Assembly: GCF_001189365.1 (NCBI RefSeq)
Contig: NZ_LFJJ01000032.1
Coordinates: 1 to 36,283 of the forward strand
Reading direction: 5' to 3'
DNA from: Candidatus Burkholderia verschuerenii
GTDB taxonomy: Bacteria > Pseudomonadota > Gammaproteobacteria > Burkholderiales > Burkholderiaceae
Length of the DNA: 36,283 nucleotides
The notes under the pieces are model-generated. The model had not been told where the DNA came from and searched no databases. It saw only the letters and a program-made list of their open reading frames with translations. Positions within the stretch are counted from its first letter, which is position 1, and each line of letters begins with the position of its first letter. Made by a program: the position numbers and the translations under genes. This document shows positions 25,168-33,875 of the stretch, piece by piece.

Positions 25168-27468
25168 ATGGCCGAATCCGATCACAGCCGCAGCCGCGAC
25201 TATCCGTATTCGTCCGGCGGCTGGGGCTCCGTCAAGGCGGTGGCGAAAATTCTCGCGCATGAAAAAGCGCCGCTAAAAGGCACGAAAGTGCTCATTCATC
25301 AGAACAAGCCCGATGGCTTCGCCTGCGTGGGCTGTTCGTGGGCGAAGCCCGCGCATCCGCATGCGTTCGAGTTCTGCGAGAACGGCGCAAAGGCGACCGC
25401 ATGGGACACCACGAGCAAGCGCGTGAGCCCGGATTTCTTCGCGCGCCACACGGTTTCCGAACTGCGCGAATGGCACGATCACGATCTCGAAGATGCAGGC
25501 CGCGTCACCGCGCCGATGCGTTACGACGCCGCCACGGACAAATACGTCGAAGTCAGCTGGGACGAAGCTTTCGAAGATATCGCCCGCGAACTGCGCGCGA
25601 TGCGGGACGAACCGGACCAGGTGGTGTTTTATGCGTCGGGCCGTGCGTCGCTGGAAACGTCATACATGTTCCAGCTTTTCGCGCGCATGTACGGCACCAA
25701 CAACCTGCCCGACAGCTCGAACATGTGTCACGAAAGCACGAGCGTGGGCTTGCAGAAGGCGATCGGTGTCGGCGTAGGCACGATCAGGCTGGAAGATTTC
25801 GACCATACCGACCTCATGTTCTTCTTTGGACAGAACGTGGGCACGAATAGCCCGCGCATGCTGCATCAGCTACAGGATGCACGCAAGCGCGGCGTGCCGA
25901 TCATCACCTTCAATCCGTTGCGCGAACCGGGGCTGCTGAAGTTCGCCAATCCGCAATCGCCGACGGACATGCTAACGCCCGCGCATACGCGCATCAGCAC
26001 GCAATATCATCAAGTGAAGGTTGGCGGCGATACGGCGGCGATACTCGGCATCTGCAAGGCGGTGATCGCGGCGGACGACGACGCGCTCGCGCAAGGCCGC
26101 GCACGCGTGCTCGACGTCGACTTCATCGAAACGCATACGGTGGGATTCGATGCGTTAGCGCGCTATGTGCGCGATGCATCGTGGCGCGATATCGAACGCG
26201 TCAGCGGCCTCGCACGCGATGCGCTCGAAGCCGCCGCGCGCGAATACATCGGGGCCAACGCGGTGATCGCGCATTACGGCATGGGCCTGACGCAGCATCG
26301 GCTTGGCGTGCAGAACGTCCGCATGATCTGCAATCTGCTTTTTCTGCGCGGCAATATCGGCAAGCCGGGCGCGGGGCCGTCGCCGATTCGCGGACACTCC
26401 AACGTGCAGGGACAGCGCACGGTCGGCATCACCGAGAAGCCGGAACTCGCGCCGCTCGACGTGCTCGCCGAACAGTTCCGCTTCGAACCGCCGCGCGAGA
26501 AAGGCATGAATATCGTCGAGACGTTTCAGGCGATGATCGACGGCAAGGTCGGCGCGGTGATCAATCTCGGCGGCAATCTGGTGCGCTCGGTGCCGGATCG
26601 CGAGCGGATCGAGCCGGCGTGGCGCGCGTTGCGGCTCGCGGTGAACATCACGACGAAGCTCAATCGCAGCCATGTCGTGCATGCGCGGAAGTCGTATGTG
26701 TTGCCGTGCCTGAGCCGTATCGAGATCGACAGGCAGGCGGGCGGCGAGCAGGCCGTGTCGATGGAAGACAGCACGGGCTGCATCCACGGATCGCGCGGCG
26801 TGACGGAAGCGGCCGCGCCGGATATTCGCTCGGAGCCGTACATCGTCGCGTCGCTGGCGAAACATACGCTGGGCGCGCAATCGACGGTGGACTGGACGCG
26901 CTGGATCGGCGATTACGGAATCGTGCGCGAGGAGATCGCGCGGACCTGGCCCGATACCTTTCACGATTTCAACGCACGCATGTGGACGCCGGGCGGCTTT
27001 CCGCGCGTGCTGCCCGCGCGCGAACGCCAGTGGAAGACCGAAAGCGGCAAGGCCGGGTTTCACGTTCCCGAGATGCTCGAAGAAGATCCCGACATGCCCG
27101 TGCGCGAACCGCACGCGCTGCGTCTCACCACGCTGCGCAGCGACAACCAGTTCAACACGACGATCTATGGTCACGACGACCGCTTTCGCGGCATCAAGGA
27201 CAGCCGCATGGTGATCCTGATGAACGAGCGCGACATGCTCGCGCGCGAGTTGCGCGCCGGCGATCGCGTGATGCTGGAAACCATCGCGGACGATGGCGTC
27301 GAGCGTCGCGTGCGCGGTCTGACGCTGGTTGCGTACGACATTCCGGAGGGCTGCATCGGCGGCTATTACCCGGAGTGCAATCCGCTGATTCCGCTCTGGC
27401 ATCACGCGAAGGAAAGCAAGGTGCCCGGCGCGAAATCGATCCCCGTGCGTATGCTGCGTGACGTCTAA
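25168..27468 (+). CDS. FdhF/YdeP-type molybdopterin oxidoreductase
   Basis: A 766-residue protein of the formate dehydrogenase H-like family. Near the N-terminus, FACVGC (Cys53, Cys56) and FCENG (Cys70) suit an Fe-S cluster. TNNLPDSSNMCHESTSVGLQ places Cys187 where E. coli FdhF has the selenocysteine Mo ligand. GMGLTQHRLGVQNVRMICNL, GHSNVQGQRTVGITEKPEL and the C-terminal LRLTTLRSDNQFNTTIYGHD bind the molybdopterin guanine dinucleotide. YdeP of E. coli supports acid resistance; its substrate is not settled. GGAGCGAG precedes the ATG at 25168. No accessory electron-transfer subunit is adjacent, though a three-haem cytochrome lies nearby on the other strand. Confidence 0.9.
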   Translation: MAESDHSRSRDYPYSSGGWGSVKAVAKILAHEKAPLKGTKVLIHQNKPDGFACVGCSWAKPAHPHAFEFCENGAKATAWDTTSKRVSPDFFARHTVSELREWHDHDLEDAGRVTAPMRYDAATDKYVEVSWDEAFEDIARELRAMRDEPDQVVFYASGRASLETSYMFQLFARMYGTNNLPDSSNMCHESTSVGLQKAIGVGVGTIRLEDFDHTDLMFFFGQNVGTNSPRMLHQLQDARKRGVPIITFNPLREPGLLKFANPQSPTDMLTPAHTRISTQYHQVKVGGDTAAILGICKAVIAADDDALAQGRARVLDVDFIETHTVGFDALARYVRDASWRDIERVSGLARDALEAAAREYIGANAVIAHYGMGLTQHRLGVQNVRMICNLLFLRGNIGKPGAGPSPIRGHSNVQGQRTVGITEKPELAPLDVLAEQFRFEPPREKGMNIVETFQAMIDGKVGAVINLGGNLVRSVPDRERIEPAWRALRLAVNITTKLNRSHVVHARKSYVLPCLSRIEIDRQAGGEQAVSMEDSTGCIHGSRGVTEAAAPDIRSEPYIVASLAKHTLGAQSTVDWTRWIGDYGIVREEIARTWPDTFHDFNARMWTPGGFPRVLPARERQWKTESGKAGFHVPEMLEEDPDMPVREPHALRLTTLRSDNQFNTTIYGHDDRFRGIKDSRMVILMNERDMLARELRAGDRVMLETIADDGVERRVRGLTLVAYDIPEGCIGGYYPECNPLIPLWHHAKESKVPGAKSIPVRMLRDV

Positions 27469-27490
27469 CGGGCGGGTTACGGACGTCGTG

Positions 27491-27509
27491 GCACGGCTTA
27501 TCGCCGTGC
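27491..27509 (+). terminator. Hairpin downstream of the molybdoenzyme gene
   Basis: GCACGGC (27491-27497) and GCCGTGC (27503-27509) form a perfect 7-bp stem with a 5-base loop, 22 bp after the stop at 27468. There is no T-run, so a Rho-independent stop is not proven; it may protect the 3' end of the message. Confidence 0.35.
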
Positions 27510-27547
27510 ACAATGAACCATCGAGGACAATACGAGTGGTGTGATCG

Positions 27548-27844
27548 ATGAGTCAGTCCAGTGGCAGACGTCCGAAACTCGTGTTCTTTCCCACGCGCAG
27601 CGTCGAGCCGTCGCCCGGCGTCAGCGCGGACGATTTCCTCATCTATGCGTCGTATCGCGGAACGAGCGGCAGCGGGTTTTTCGGCACCTTGAAAGTCGTC
27701 AGAAAGACGGACGGCAAACTGCTGTTTCCGTTCGAAGGCGCGGATAGCATCGGGCCGTTCGCGAGCAAGGCCGAAGCGGTCGATGCGGCGCAGGCGCGCG
27801 GCGAGGAAGTCGTCAACGGCGATCTGGCGAGTCCGGAGCTTTAG
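27548..27844 (+). CDS. Small hypothetical protein (DUF6723-like)
   Basis: A 98-residue protein with no signal or membrane segment. Its middle part reads FLIYASYRGTSGSGFFGTLK and VVRKTDGKLLFPFEGADSIG, followed by PFASKAEAVDAAQARGEE. This resembles a small Burkholderiaceae family that I believe is DUF6723; no function is known. Codon use is normal. It stands alone between the molybdoenzyme gene and the convergent cytochrome c gene. The ribosome-binding site is weak. Confidence 0.65.
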   Translation: MSQSSGRRPKLVFFPTRSVEPSPGVSADDFLIYASYRGTSGSGFFGTLKVVRKTDGKLLFPFEGADSIGPFASKAEAVDAAQARGEEVVNGDLASPEL

Positions 27845-27851
27845 CCGCGTT

Positions 27852-29141
27852 TTAGTGCGATGCCAGCGCATCCCGCACCGCGCGTACATCGCGCGGGCTG
27901 ACCGGCTTCGCATCGTTGCCCCACGCGCCGCGCACGAAGCTGAGGACGTTGGCGATTTCCGCATCGGTCAGCTTCTTGCCGAACGCGGGCATTTCCTTCG
28001 GCAGCGGACCATAAACGGTCGATGGCGCGTGGCCGCCCTGAATCAGCAAGCGAATCAACGAATCGGCGTTGTCGGCGAGCACGGCGGGATTGCCCGCGAG
28101 CCGCGGATATTTCATCGGCGCGCCCGCACCGTCGCTTTGATGACAGCGCGCGCACGCATTCGCGTAGATGCTTGCGCCGGGACGTTTCTGCTCGCCGGTT
28201 TTCAGGCGCGCGGTGGTGGCGTTCGGATCGAACTTTCCGCCTTGGTCGGTCGCGGGCAGGCTCTTCAGATAGGTCGCGATCGCCGTGAGATCGGGATCGG
28301 TCAGATATTGCGTGCTGTCCTCGACGACCTGCGCCATGCTGCCGAACGCGATCGCGCCGCCGCCGTGCCCGATCTTGAGGAACGACGCGATATCCTGCGC
28401 CGACAGTCGGCCCAAACCCGCGCCATCGAGCGCCGTCAACGGCGGCGCGTACCAGTGATCGAGCGTGCCGCCCGTCAGATAGGTCCCCGACGTTTCCGTG
28501 TAGCCGGTTTCGTTATAGGCCGCGCCGCGCGGCGTGTGGCACGCGCCGCAATGCCCGAGCGATTGCACGAGGTACGCACCGCGATTCCATTGCGCATCGC
28601 GGGCCGGATTCGGCTGGAAACGGCCGGTCGGCGCGAACGCCATGTTCCAGAACGCGAGCGCCCAGCGCTGATCGTAGGGAAACGGCAGATGCGTCGCGGG
28701 CGCGGCGACGGCGACCGGTTCGACGCCGTGCATGAAGTACGCGTAGAGCGCGCGCATGTCTTCGTCGTCGATCTTCGAGAACGACGGATACGGCATCGCC
28801 GGATACAACCGCTTGCCGCCCGGCGCGATGCCGTCGCGCAAGGCGCGCGCGAAGTCCTCGAAGCGATAGCCGCCGATGCCGAACTTCGCATCCGGCGTGA
28901 TGTTGCTCGAATAGATGGTGCCGAAAGGCGCGGCAATCGGCAGGCCGCCCGCGAAGGGCTTCGGGTCCGGTCCGTCGTTTTTCGGCGCGGCGGTATGGCA
29001 GCCGATGCAGTCGGCGGCCTTGGCGAGATACGCGCCGCGCGCGATCAGTTTGGCCGATGCGCCATCCGCGTGCGCGGCCGATGCCGCGAGCACGCCCGCG
29101 ACGCCGAGTATGGCGACGACACGGCGAATCAGCGGACGCAT
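27852..29141 (-). CDS. Secreted three-haem cytochrome c (dehydrogenase electron acceptor type)
   Basis: A 429-residue protein with a signal peptide (cut after ASAAHA) and three haem c motifs: CIGCH (45-49), CGACH (198-202) and CARCH (330-334). Size and spacing match the cytochrome subunits of periplasmic alcohol, gluconate and sorbitol dehydrogenases, which pass electrons from a flavo- or quinoprotein to the quinone pool or oxidase. The usual partners (a GMC flavoprotein and a small subunit) are not in this window, so its donor is unknown. GAGGGACG precedes the ATG. It ends 7 bp from the convergent small gene. Confidence 0.88.
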   Translation of the reverse strand: MRPLIRRVVAILGVAGVLAASAAHADGASAKLIARGAYLAKAADCIGCHTAAPKNDGPDPKPFAGGLPIAAPFGTIYSSNITPDAKFGIGGYRFEDFARALRDGIAPGGKRLYPAMPYPSFSKIDDEDMRALYAYFMHGVEPVAVAAPATHLPFPYDQRWALAFWNMAFAPTGRFQPNPARDAQWNRGAYLVQSLGHCGACHTPRGAAYNETGYTETSGTYLTGGTLDHWYAPPLTALDGAGLGRLSAQDIASFLKIGHGGGAIAFGSMAQVVEDSTQYLTDPDLTAIATYLKSLPATDQGGKFDPNATTARLKTGEQKRPGASIYANACARCHQSDGAGAPMKYPRLAGNPAVLADNADSLIRLLIQGGHAPSTVYGPLPKEMPAFGKKLTDAEIANVLSFVRGAWGNDAKPVSPRDVRAVRDALASH

Positions 29142-29296
29142 CGTCCCTCGGACAGCACGGCGCAGCGAAAATCGACGGATTGCGACACGGATGATCGGCC
29201 CATTTCTTCAGTTGAACGCCGACGAATCCTACACTGAGCGTGGCCGCGCGCGCTGTTTTTACAACGCCGCGCGTGAATGGGTGTCAATCGCGGGCG

Positions 29297-29548
29297 TCAG
29301 TGACGATCCAGATAAACGTGCCCAACCAGCGTGTCGTACTGCGCGGGTTCGGCGGAGACGATTTCGCGCAACATGGCGATAAACGCGTTGCCATCGCCGA
29401 GATTGGCGACGATCACGCGCGCGGTGCGCAGCGAAATGGAGTCGGTCAGCTTGCCGGAATAGTCGTCGTCGAGCTGAAAAGTGAAACGGTGGATCTCCTC
29501 CGCTGCCGCTTCGTCGGGTTTCTCGTGCGCGAGAATCTTGGCTTGCAT
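29297..29548 (-). CDS. Small hypothetical protein, 83 aa
   Basis: An 83-residue cytoplasmic protein I do not recognise. It is acidic, with MQAKILAHEKPDEAAAEEIH, a central FTFQLDDDYSGKLTDSISLR and then TARVIVANLGDGNAFIAMLR. Coding looks real: AGGG seven bases before the ATG at 29548 and typical codon use. It lies divergent from the Kup gene and 155 bp upstream of the cytochrome gene on the same strand. Confidence 0.6.
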   Translation of the reverse strand: MQAKILAHEKPDEAAAEEIHRFTFQLDDDYSGKLTDSISLRTARVIVANLGDGNAFIAMLREIVSAEPAQYDTLVGHVYLDRH

Positions 29549-29715
29549 CGAATATCCCTTAAAGACTGGATTTGTTTTGATGTCGCGCAGGGCGTTTTGC
29601 TGCTGTATTGGTCTCGTCAGCAAGATGCATTCCTCGGCGGCCGTAAGGTACGGCGCTTGCTCGACGCTTGCTCAATACTGGCACGCACGTCCCCTTTCCA
29701 CTCCTCCGACGGCGG

Positions 29716-31680
29716 ATGACGACCACCTCGAGCGATGCCGTGCGCCCGCGCATCCGGGCCCGCGTGCGCGATGGCGCGCAACGCGGCGGCGAGCATGCCT
29801 CCGGCGACGGCCCGAAGCAGGCGCTGCTCGGCCTGATGCTGGGCGCGCTCGGCGTCGTCTTCGGCGATATCGGCATGAGTCCTATCTACGCGCTGCGGCA
29901 AGGCGTGACCGAGGCGGGTCGCGTCGACGTGCCCGTCGTGATGGGCATTCTCTCGATGATCGTCTGGGCCGTGGTCGTCGTCGTGATGATCAAATACGTC
30001 AGCTATGTGATGCGCGCCGACAACGAAGGCGAGGGCGGCATCGTCGCGCTGACGGCGCTGGTGCGCTCCGGCTACGAGCAGCAGGGCCGCCACAAGCCGC
30101 ACTGGCTGCTGATGGCCGGACTGTTCGGCGCCGCCATGTTCTACGGCGATTCGATGATCACGCCCGCCGTCTCGGTGCTGTCCGCGGTGGAAGGGTTGCA
30201 TCAGGTGAGCGCACGCTTCGATCCGTTTATCGTGCCGTGCGCGATGGCGATTCTGGTCGCGCTGTTCCTGTTTCAGCGCTGCGGCACGGCGGTGGTCGGC
30301 AAGTCGTTCGGGCCGGTGATGGCGCTTTGGTTCGTGTGGCTCGCGGGCGTCGGCGTGTACCGGATCGCGCAGCATCCCGACGTGTTGCGCGCGGTATCGC
30401 CGACGTGGGCGTGGGCGCTGGTGCATGCGCATCCGCTGCTCGCGTTCGTCGTGCTCGGCGAGGTGATTCTCGCGCTGACCGGCGCGGAAGCGCTGTATGC
30501 CGACATCGGCCATTTCGGGCGGCGCGCGATTCGCCTCGCGTGGCTGTTCATCGTGTTTCCGGCGATCGTGATCGGCTACTTCGGACAGGCCGCGACGATG
30601 CTTTATCAGCCGGGCGCGGAGAAGCAGCCGTTCTTTTACGCCGCGCCTTCGTGGGCGCTGATTCCGACCGTGATCATTGCGCTGCTGGCGACGGTGATCG
30701 CCTCGCAAGCGGTGATTTCAGGCGCGTTCTCGATGACGAGTCAGGCCATCGAACTGGGTTTTTTGCCGCGTTTGCGGGTGATCGAGACATCGAAGAAACA
30801 TCGCGGACAAGTGTATGTGCCGGCCGTGAATTTGCTCTTGTTCGCCGCCGTGATGTTCCTCGTGCTGACCTTCCGAAGCTCCGACAAGCTGACGTCCGCG
30901 TACGGCATCGCCGTCGGCCTGACGATGCTGATCACGACCGTGCAGATGGTCAGCCTGTCGCGCAATGTGTGGCGTTGGCCGTGGCTCGCGGTCGCGGCGG
31001 TCAGCGTGCCGCTGCTCGCGATCGATGCGCTGCTCGTCGCCGCCAACGTGCACAAGATTCCGCAGGGCGGTTGGTTTCCGGTGGCGGTCGGCATCGTGCT
31101 GTTCACCTTGATGGCGACCTGGCATCGCGGACGCGCGTTATCGGCGGAGCATGCATCGAAGGCGCCGCCGCTCGATGCGTTCGTTCGCCACGTCCTCGAC
31201 GACAAGCATCCCGCGCGCGTGCCCGGCACGGCGGTCTATCCCGGCAGCAGGCTCGGCGCGACGCCATCGGCATTGGAGAGCAACGTGCGCCATAACCGCG
31301 TGCTGCATCGGACGGTGATTGTATTTGTGAATCGGTCGGAGTCGGCGCCGCGCGTGGATGAACATACGCGCATCGACGTGCGCGATCTCGGCGCGGGCTG
31401 CTACGAGGTGATATCGCGGCATGGCTTTACGGAGCGGCCGAATCTGCCGCGCCTGCTGGCATCGCTCGATGGTCAGTTGGCCGACTGGCGTTTCGATTCG
31501 AAGCACACGACGTATTTCCTTCTGCGCGACGAGATGACGCCCGGCTGCTCGCACGGCCAGATGTCACGGGCGCGTGAATGGCTGTTCGGCGAGATGGCGT
31601 TTCATTCGGCATCGAGCGCGGAGTATTACGGGCTGGTGGGTGAGGATGTGGTGGAGTTGGGGGTGCAGGTGGTGCTTTGA
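29716..31680 (+). CDS. kup: Kup-family potassium uptake protein
   Basis: A 654-residue membrane protein. After a basic lead of about 35 residues come LGALGVVFGDIGMSPIYALR, DNEGEGGIVALTALVRSG (the GEGG loop), FGAAMFYGDSMITPAVSVLS and about nine more helices. A cytoplasmic C-terminal domain covers the last 170 residues and ends with the family-typical EYYGLVGEDVVELGVQVVL. It takes up potassium with protons at low K+. I chose the ATG at 29716; the ribosome-binding site is poor, and a TTG at 29668 is an in-frame alternative. It is a single gene. Confidence 0.92.
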   Translation: MTTTSSDAVRPRIRARVRDGAQRGGEHASGDGPKQALLGLMLGALGVVFGDIGMSPIYALRQGVTEAGRVDVPVVMGILSMIVWAVVVVVMIKYVSYVMRADNEGEGGIVALTALVRSGYEQQGRHKPHWLLMAGLFGAAMFYGDSMITPAVSVLSAVEGLHQVSARFDPFIVPCAMAILVALFLFQRCGTAVVGKSFGPVMALWFVWLAGVGVYRIAQHPDVLRAVSPTWAWALVHAHPLLAFVVLGEVILALTGAEALYADIGHFGRRAIRLAWLFIVFPAIVIGYFGQAATMLYQPGAEKQPFFYAAPSWALIPTVIIALLATVIASQAVISGAFSMTSQAIELGFLPRLRVIETSKKHRGQVYVPAVNLLLFAAVMFLVLTFRSSDKLTSAYGIAVGLTMLITTVQMVSLSRNVWRWPWLAVAAVSVPLLAIDALLVAANVHKIPQGGWFPVAVGIVLFTLMATWHRGRALSAEHASKAPPLDAFVRHVLDDKHPARVPGTAVYPGSRLGATPSALESNVRHNRVLHRTVIVFVNRSESAPRVDEHTRIDVRDLGAGCYEVISRHGFTERPNLPRLLASLDGQLADWRFDSKHTTYFLLRDEMTPGCSHGQMSRAREWLFGEMAFHSASSAEYYGLVGEDVVELGVQVVL

Positions 31681-31909
31681 GGGGGGGTGAGTTTGCTTCT
31701 TCGATGCGCGATGTGCGGGCGCTGACGATCGCGGGTATTGTCTGAGGTGGGGCGGAGCGTGATCGTGCGAGGGGATCAGGCTTTGGAATGATGCGTCGCT
31801 TTAGCTGCGCGTGGCCGCGTTAAACGAATATCGGCCATTCGACTGGCAGTGACGAGCGTTGAGTCGAAAGTCCGATTTCGATGCTGTCGCTCGTTCAAAG
31901 TCGACTTGA
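31681..31909. other. Intergenic stretch between kup and the LysR gene
   Basis: 229 bases between two convergent genes. It starts with a G7 run (31681-31687). Short open frames cross it, but none has coding character, a ribosome-binding site or a recognisable product. I see no convincing terminator, tRNA or repeat. Confidence 0.5.
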
Positions 31910-32851
31910 TCACTCGCCCGGGCGCAACGGCCAGCGATCGGCCAGCGTCCTGCACAGATAGTCCCCAAAACTGAGCGCCGCCGTACCACGCTCAGCCTTA
32001 CGCGACACCACAAGTGCGTAATTTCGCCGCAAACTCACGTCATCCAGATGAACCAACGTGCCCTCGGGAGCACGTCGTCGCTTCGCGACGTTGTGGGAGA
32101 GTAATGCTATGCCGAACCCGGCGTCGAGCATGCCGGTCAACGTTGACACGTCGCTGACCGTCGTTGTGCGCGGTGGCGCGAGATTGCGCGCATTCATCGC
32201 CGACTGGATCATCTCGAACATCGGCTGATATTGGTCGATCAACATCAGGTTCTCTCCCACCAGCTTGTCGATCCTTGCGTGCCCCGTACCGAACAGCGGA
32301 TGCGTTTCGGGCACCACGAGCAGCACTTCATCGCTTGCAATGGGGGTCGCCGTGAAGCGATCGTCCGCACGGTCGAAAGACACGACCGCCATGTCCGCCT
32401 CGCCCGAATCCAGCGCACTGAGGATTTCCGGGTAACGCAGATCGAGCAGATGAACCTCCACATCCGTATAACGCGCGCAGTAATCGCGAATCAGGGCGGG
32501 CATGTAGAGCGCGGCGATCAACGGCGTTGCGGCCACGCTCAGGCGCTGGCGAGACTGCCCCGCACGCTGCAGAAATGAATCGACCAGACCGCCGAGCGCG
32601 TCGAGCGCGCGGTTCGCGCCCTCGAGCAAGAGCACGCCGTCCGCAGTCGGTGCGACATAGCGGGTCGTACGAATCAGCAGCTTCGTATGCAGAGCCGTTT
32701 CGAGCCTTTGTACGCGCCCGGAAACGGATGGTTGAGACAGGTTCAATTGAGCGGCGGCGGCGCGAAAGCTGCCGAGTTCGGCGACGGCGATAAAAGTTTC
32801 CAGCTCGGCGAGATCGATACGTTGCAGCGTCTTGCGCGTAGAAATGGGCAT
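31910..32851 (-). CDS. LysR-family regulator of the catabolic cluster
   Basis: A 313-residue protein. The helix-turn-helix covers about residues 14-72 (AELETFIAVAELGSFRAAAA, NLSQPSVSGRVQRLETAL). The periplasmic-binding-like effector domain follows from about residue 98 (RLSVAATPLIAALYMPALIR) and is complete to the end. It is divergent from the broken amidohydrolase, and a LysR-box palindrome lies between them. It would activate the amidohydrolase/lyase/CoA-transferase genes on sensing a pathway acid; that link is inferred from position. Confidence 0.88.
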   Translation of the reverse strand: MPISTRKTLQRIDLAELETFIAVAELGSFRAAAAQLNLSQPSVSGRVQRLETALHTKLLIRTTRYVAPTADGVLLLEGANRALDALGGLVDSFLQRAGQSRQRLSVAATPLIAALYMPALIRDYCARYTDVEVHLLDLRYPEILSALDSGEADMAVVSFDRADDRFTATPIASDEVLLVVPETHPLFGTGHARIDKLVGENLMLIDQYQPMFEMIQSAMNARNLAPPRTTTVSDVSTLTGMLDAGFGIALLSHNVAKRRRAPEGTLVHLDDVSLRRNYALVVSRKAERGTAALSFGDYLCRTLADRWPLRPGE

Positions 32852-32859
32852 GTTCCGCT

Positions 32860-32884
32860 CACTGATTGTCCACGCTTATCAGTG
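32860..32884. promoter_or_regulatory. LysR-box palindrome
   Basis: CACTGAT (32860-32866) and ATCAGTG (32878-32884) are perfect 7-base inverted repeats with 11 bases between, and they contain the T-N11-A motif of LysR binding sites. It begins nine bases upstream of the LysR start and 97 bases before the amidohydrolase start. Confidence 0.7.
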
Positions 32885-32980
32885 TATCGAACTTAACAAA
32901 TTGTCCATATACATGAAATCGCGAAGAATCGACTCATGCCAAATCCAACGACCAGCGCCCAAGCTGGCAGGAGACGATTC

Positions 32981-33827
32981 ATGCACCATCCCGTTGCAAG
33001 CCGCCAGAGCGTGCGGATTATCGATACCCATCACCACCTCTGGGATCTGTCCCGGCTCTACTACCCGGCACTGACGGATCGCGTGGAACCGAAGCCCTAT
33101 GGGGACTATTCCGCGATCTGCCGGGATTATCTGATTGGAGATTTTCTCGGCGATATAGGCAAGCTGCCCATTGCCCGGTCGGTCCATCTCGGCGCAACCA
33201 CGGACCCGTTCAAAGAGACGGAGTGGTTGCAGGCGATTGCGGATCACACGGACACATCGAGGGGGTTTCCGCATGCGATCGTGCCCAAGATCGACTTGCT
33301 GAGTTCGACGCTCGATGCCGACATCGACTGGTACGGCACGCACCGCAATCTGCGCGGCATCCGGCAGATATTGAGCGGCGCGATCACGGCGAACCACGCG
33401 AATATCTCCGCATCGCCGGCATGCGTCGGCTTGCCGTGCATGGCTGGTCGTGCGATCTGCAACTGCATCCCGTGCAGCTTGCGCCGATGACCGAAGTCAT
33501 CGCGGACAACCCCGATACGGTGTTCGTTATCGACTATGCAGGCATGTTGAATTACCACGATGCCGCGCTTCCCAACGTCAACATGAAGATCTCGGCGTTC
33601 ATGATCTTCGATGGAGCGTGCAGAGCATCCAGCCATTCGTGCTCGAAATGATCGACGTGTTCGGCGTGGACCGCTGTGTCTTTGGCAGCAATTTTCCTGT
33701 GGACCGTCTTGCGTGTTCGTATCAGGCGCTATGGGAGCGATACATCGAAGCCGTGCGCGACTTCAGTGAGGACGAACAGGACCGCCTGTTCTATCGCAAT
33801 GCATCGCGGATCTACCGCATCGAATGA
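32981..33827 (+). pseudogene. Amidohydrolase (TIM-barrel, Amidohydro_2), broken by several lesions
   Basis: The ATG at 32981 follows AGGAG. The start is good: VRIIDTHHHLWDLSRLYYPA, the amidohydrolase HxH metal site, then FPHAIVPKIDLLSS and NLRGIRQIL. After ITANHA the frame changes to REYLRIAGMRRLAVHGWSCD, DLQLHPVQLAPMTEVIADNP and VIDYAGML. About 17 residues usual for the family are then missing before ALPNVNMKIS. After MIFD the frame changes again, and seven or so bases seem lost, to SVQSIQPFVLEMIDVFGVDR and NFPVDRL to the stop at 33827. Relatives include dicarboxylate-lactone and fuconolactone hydrolases. Several separate lesions with lost residues make this a true pseudogene. Confidence 0.8.
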
Positions 33828-33875
33828 CGCGTCATTCAAGAACAGTCGAAGTCATTGAATCATTCGGGGGAATTC

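Noticed and set aside
26155..27513. A 452-residue open frame on the - strand
   Set aside because: It is antisense to the molybdoenzyme gene, with shadow-type composition.
29617..30708. A 363-residue open frame on the - strand
   Set aside because: It lies opposite kup, whose membrane protein is well recognised. The frame is full of His, Arg and Asp as expected for the complement of hydrophobic codons.
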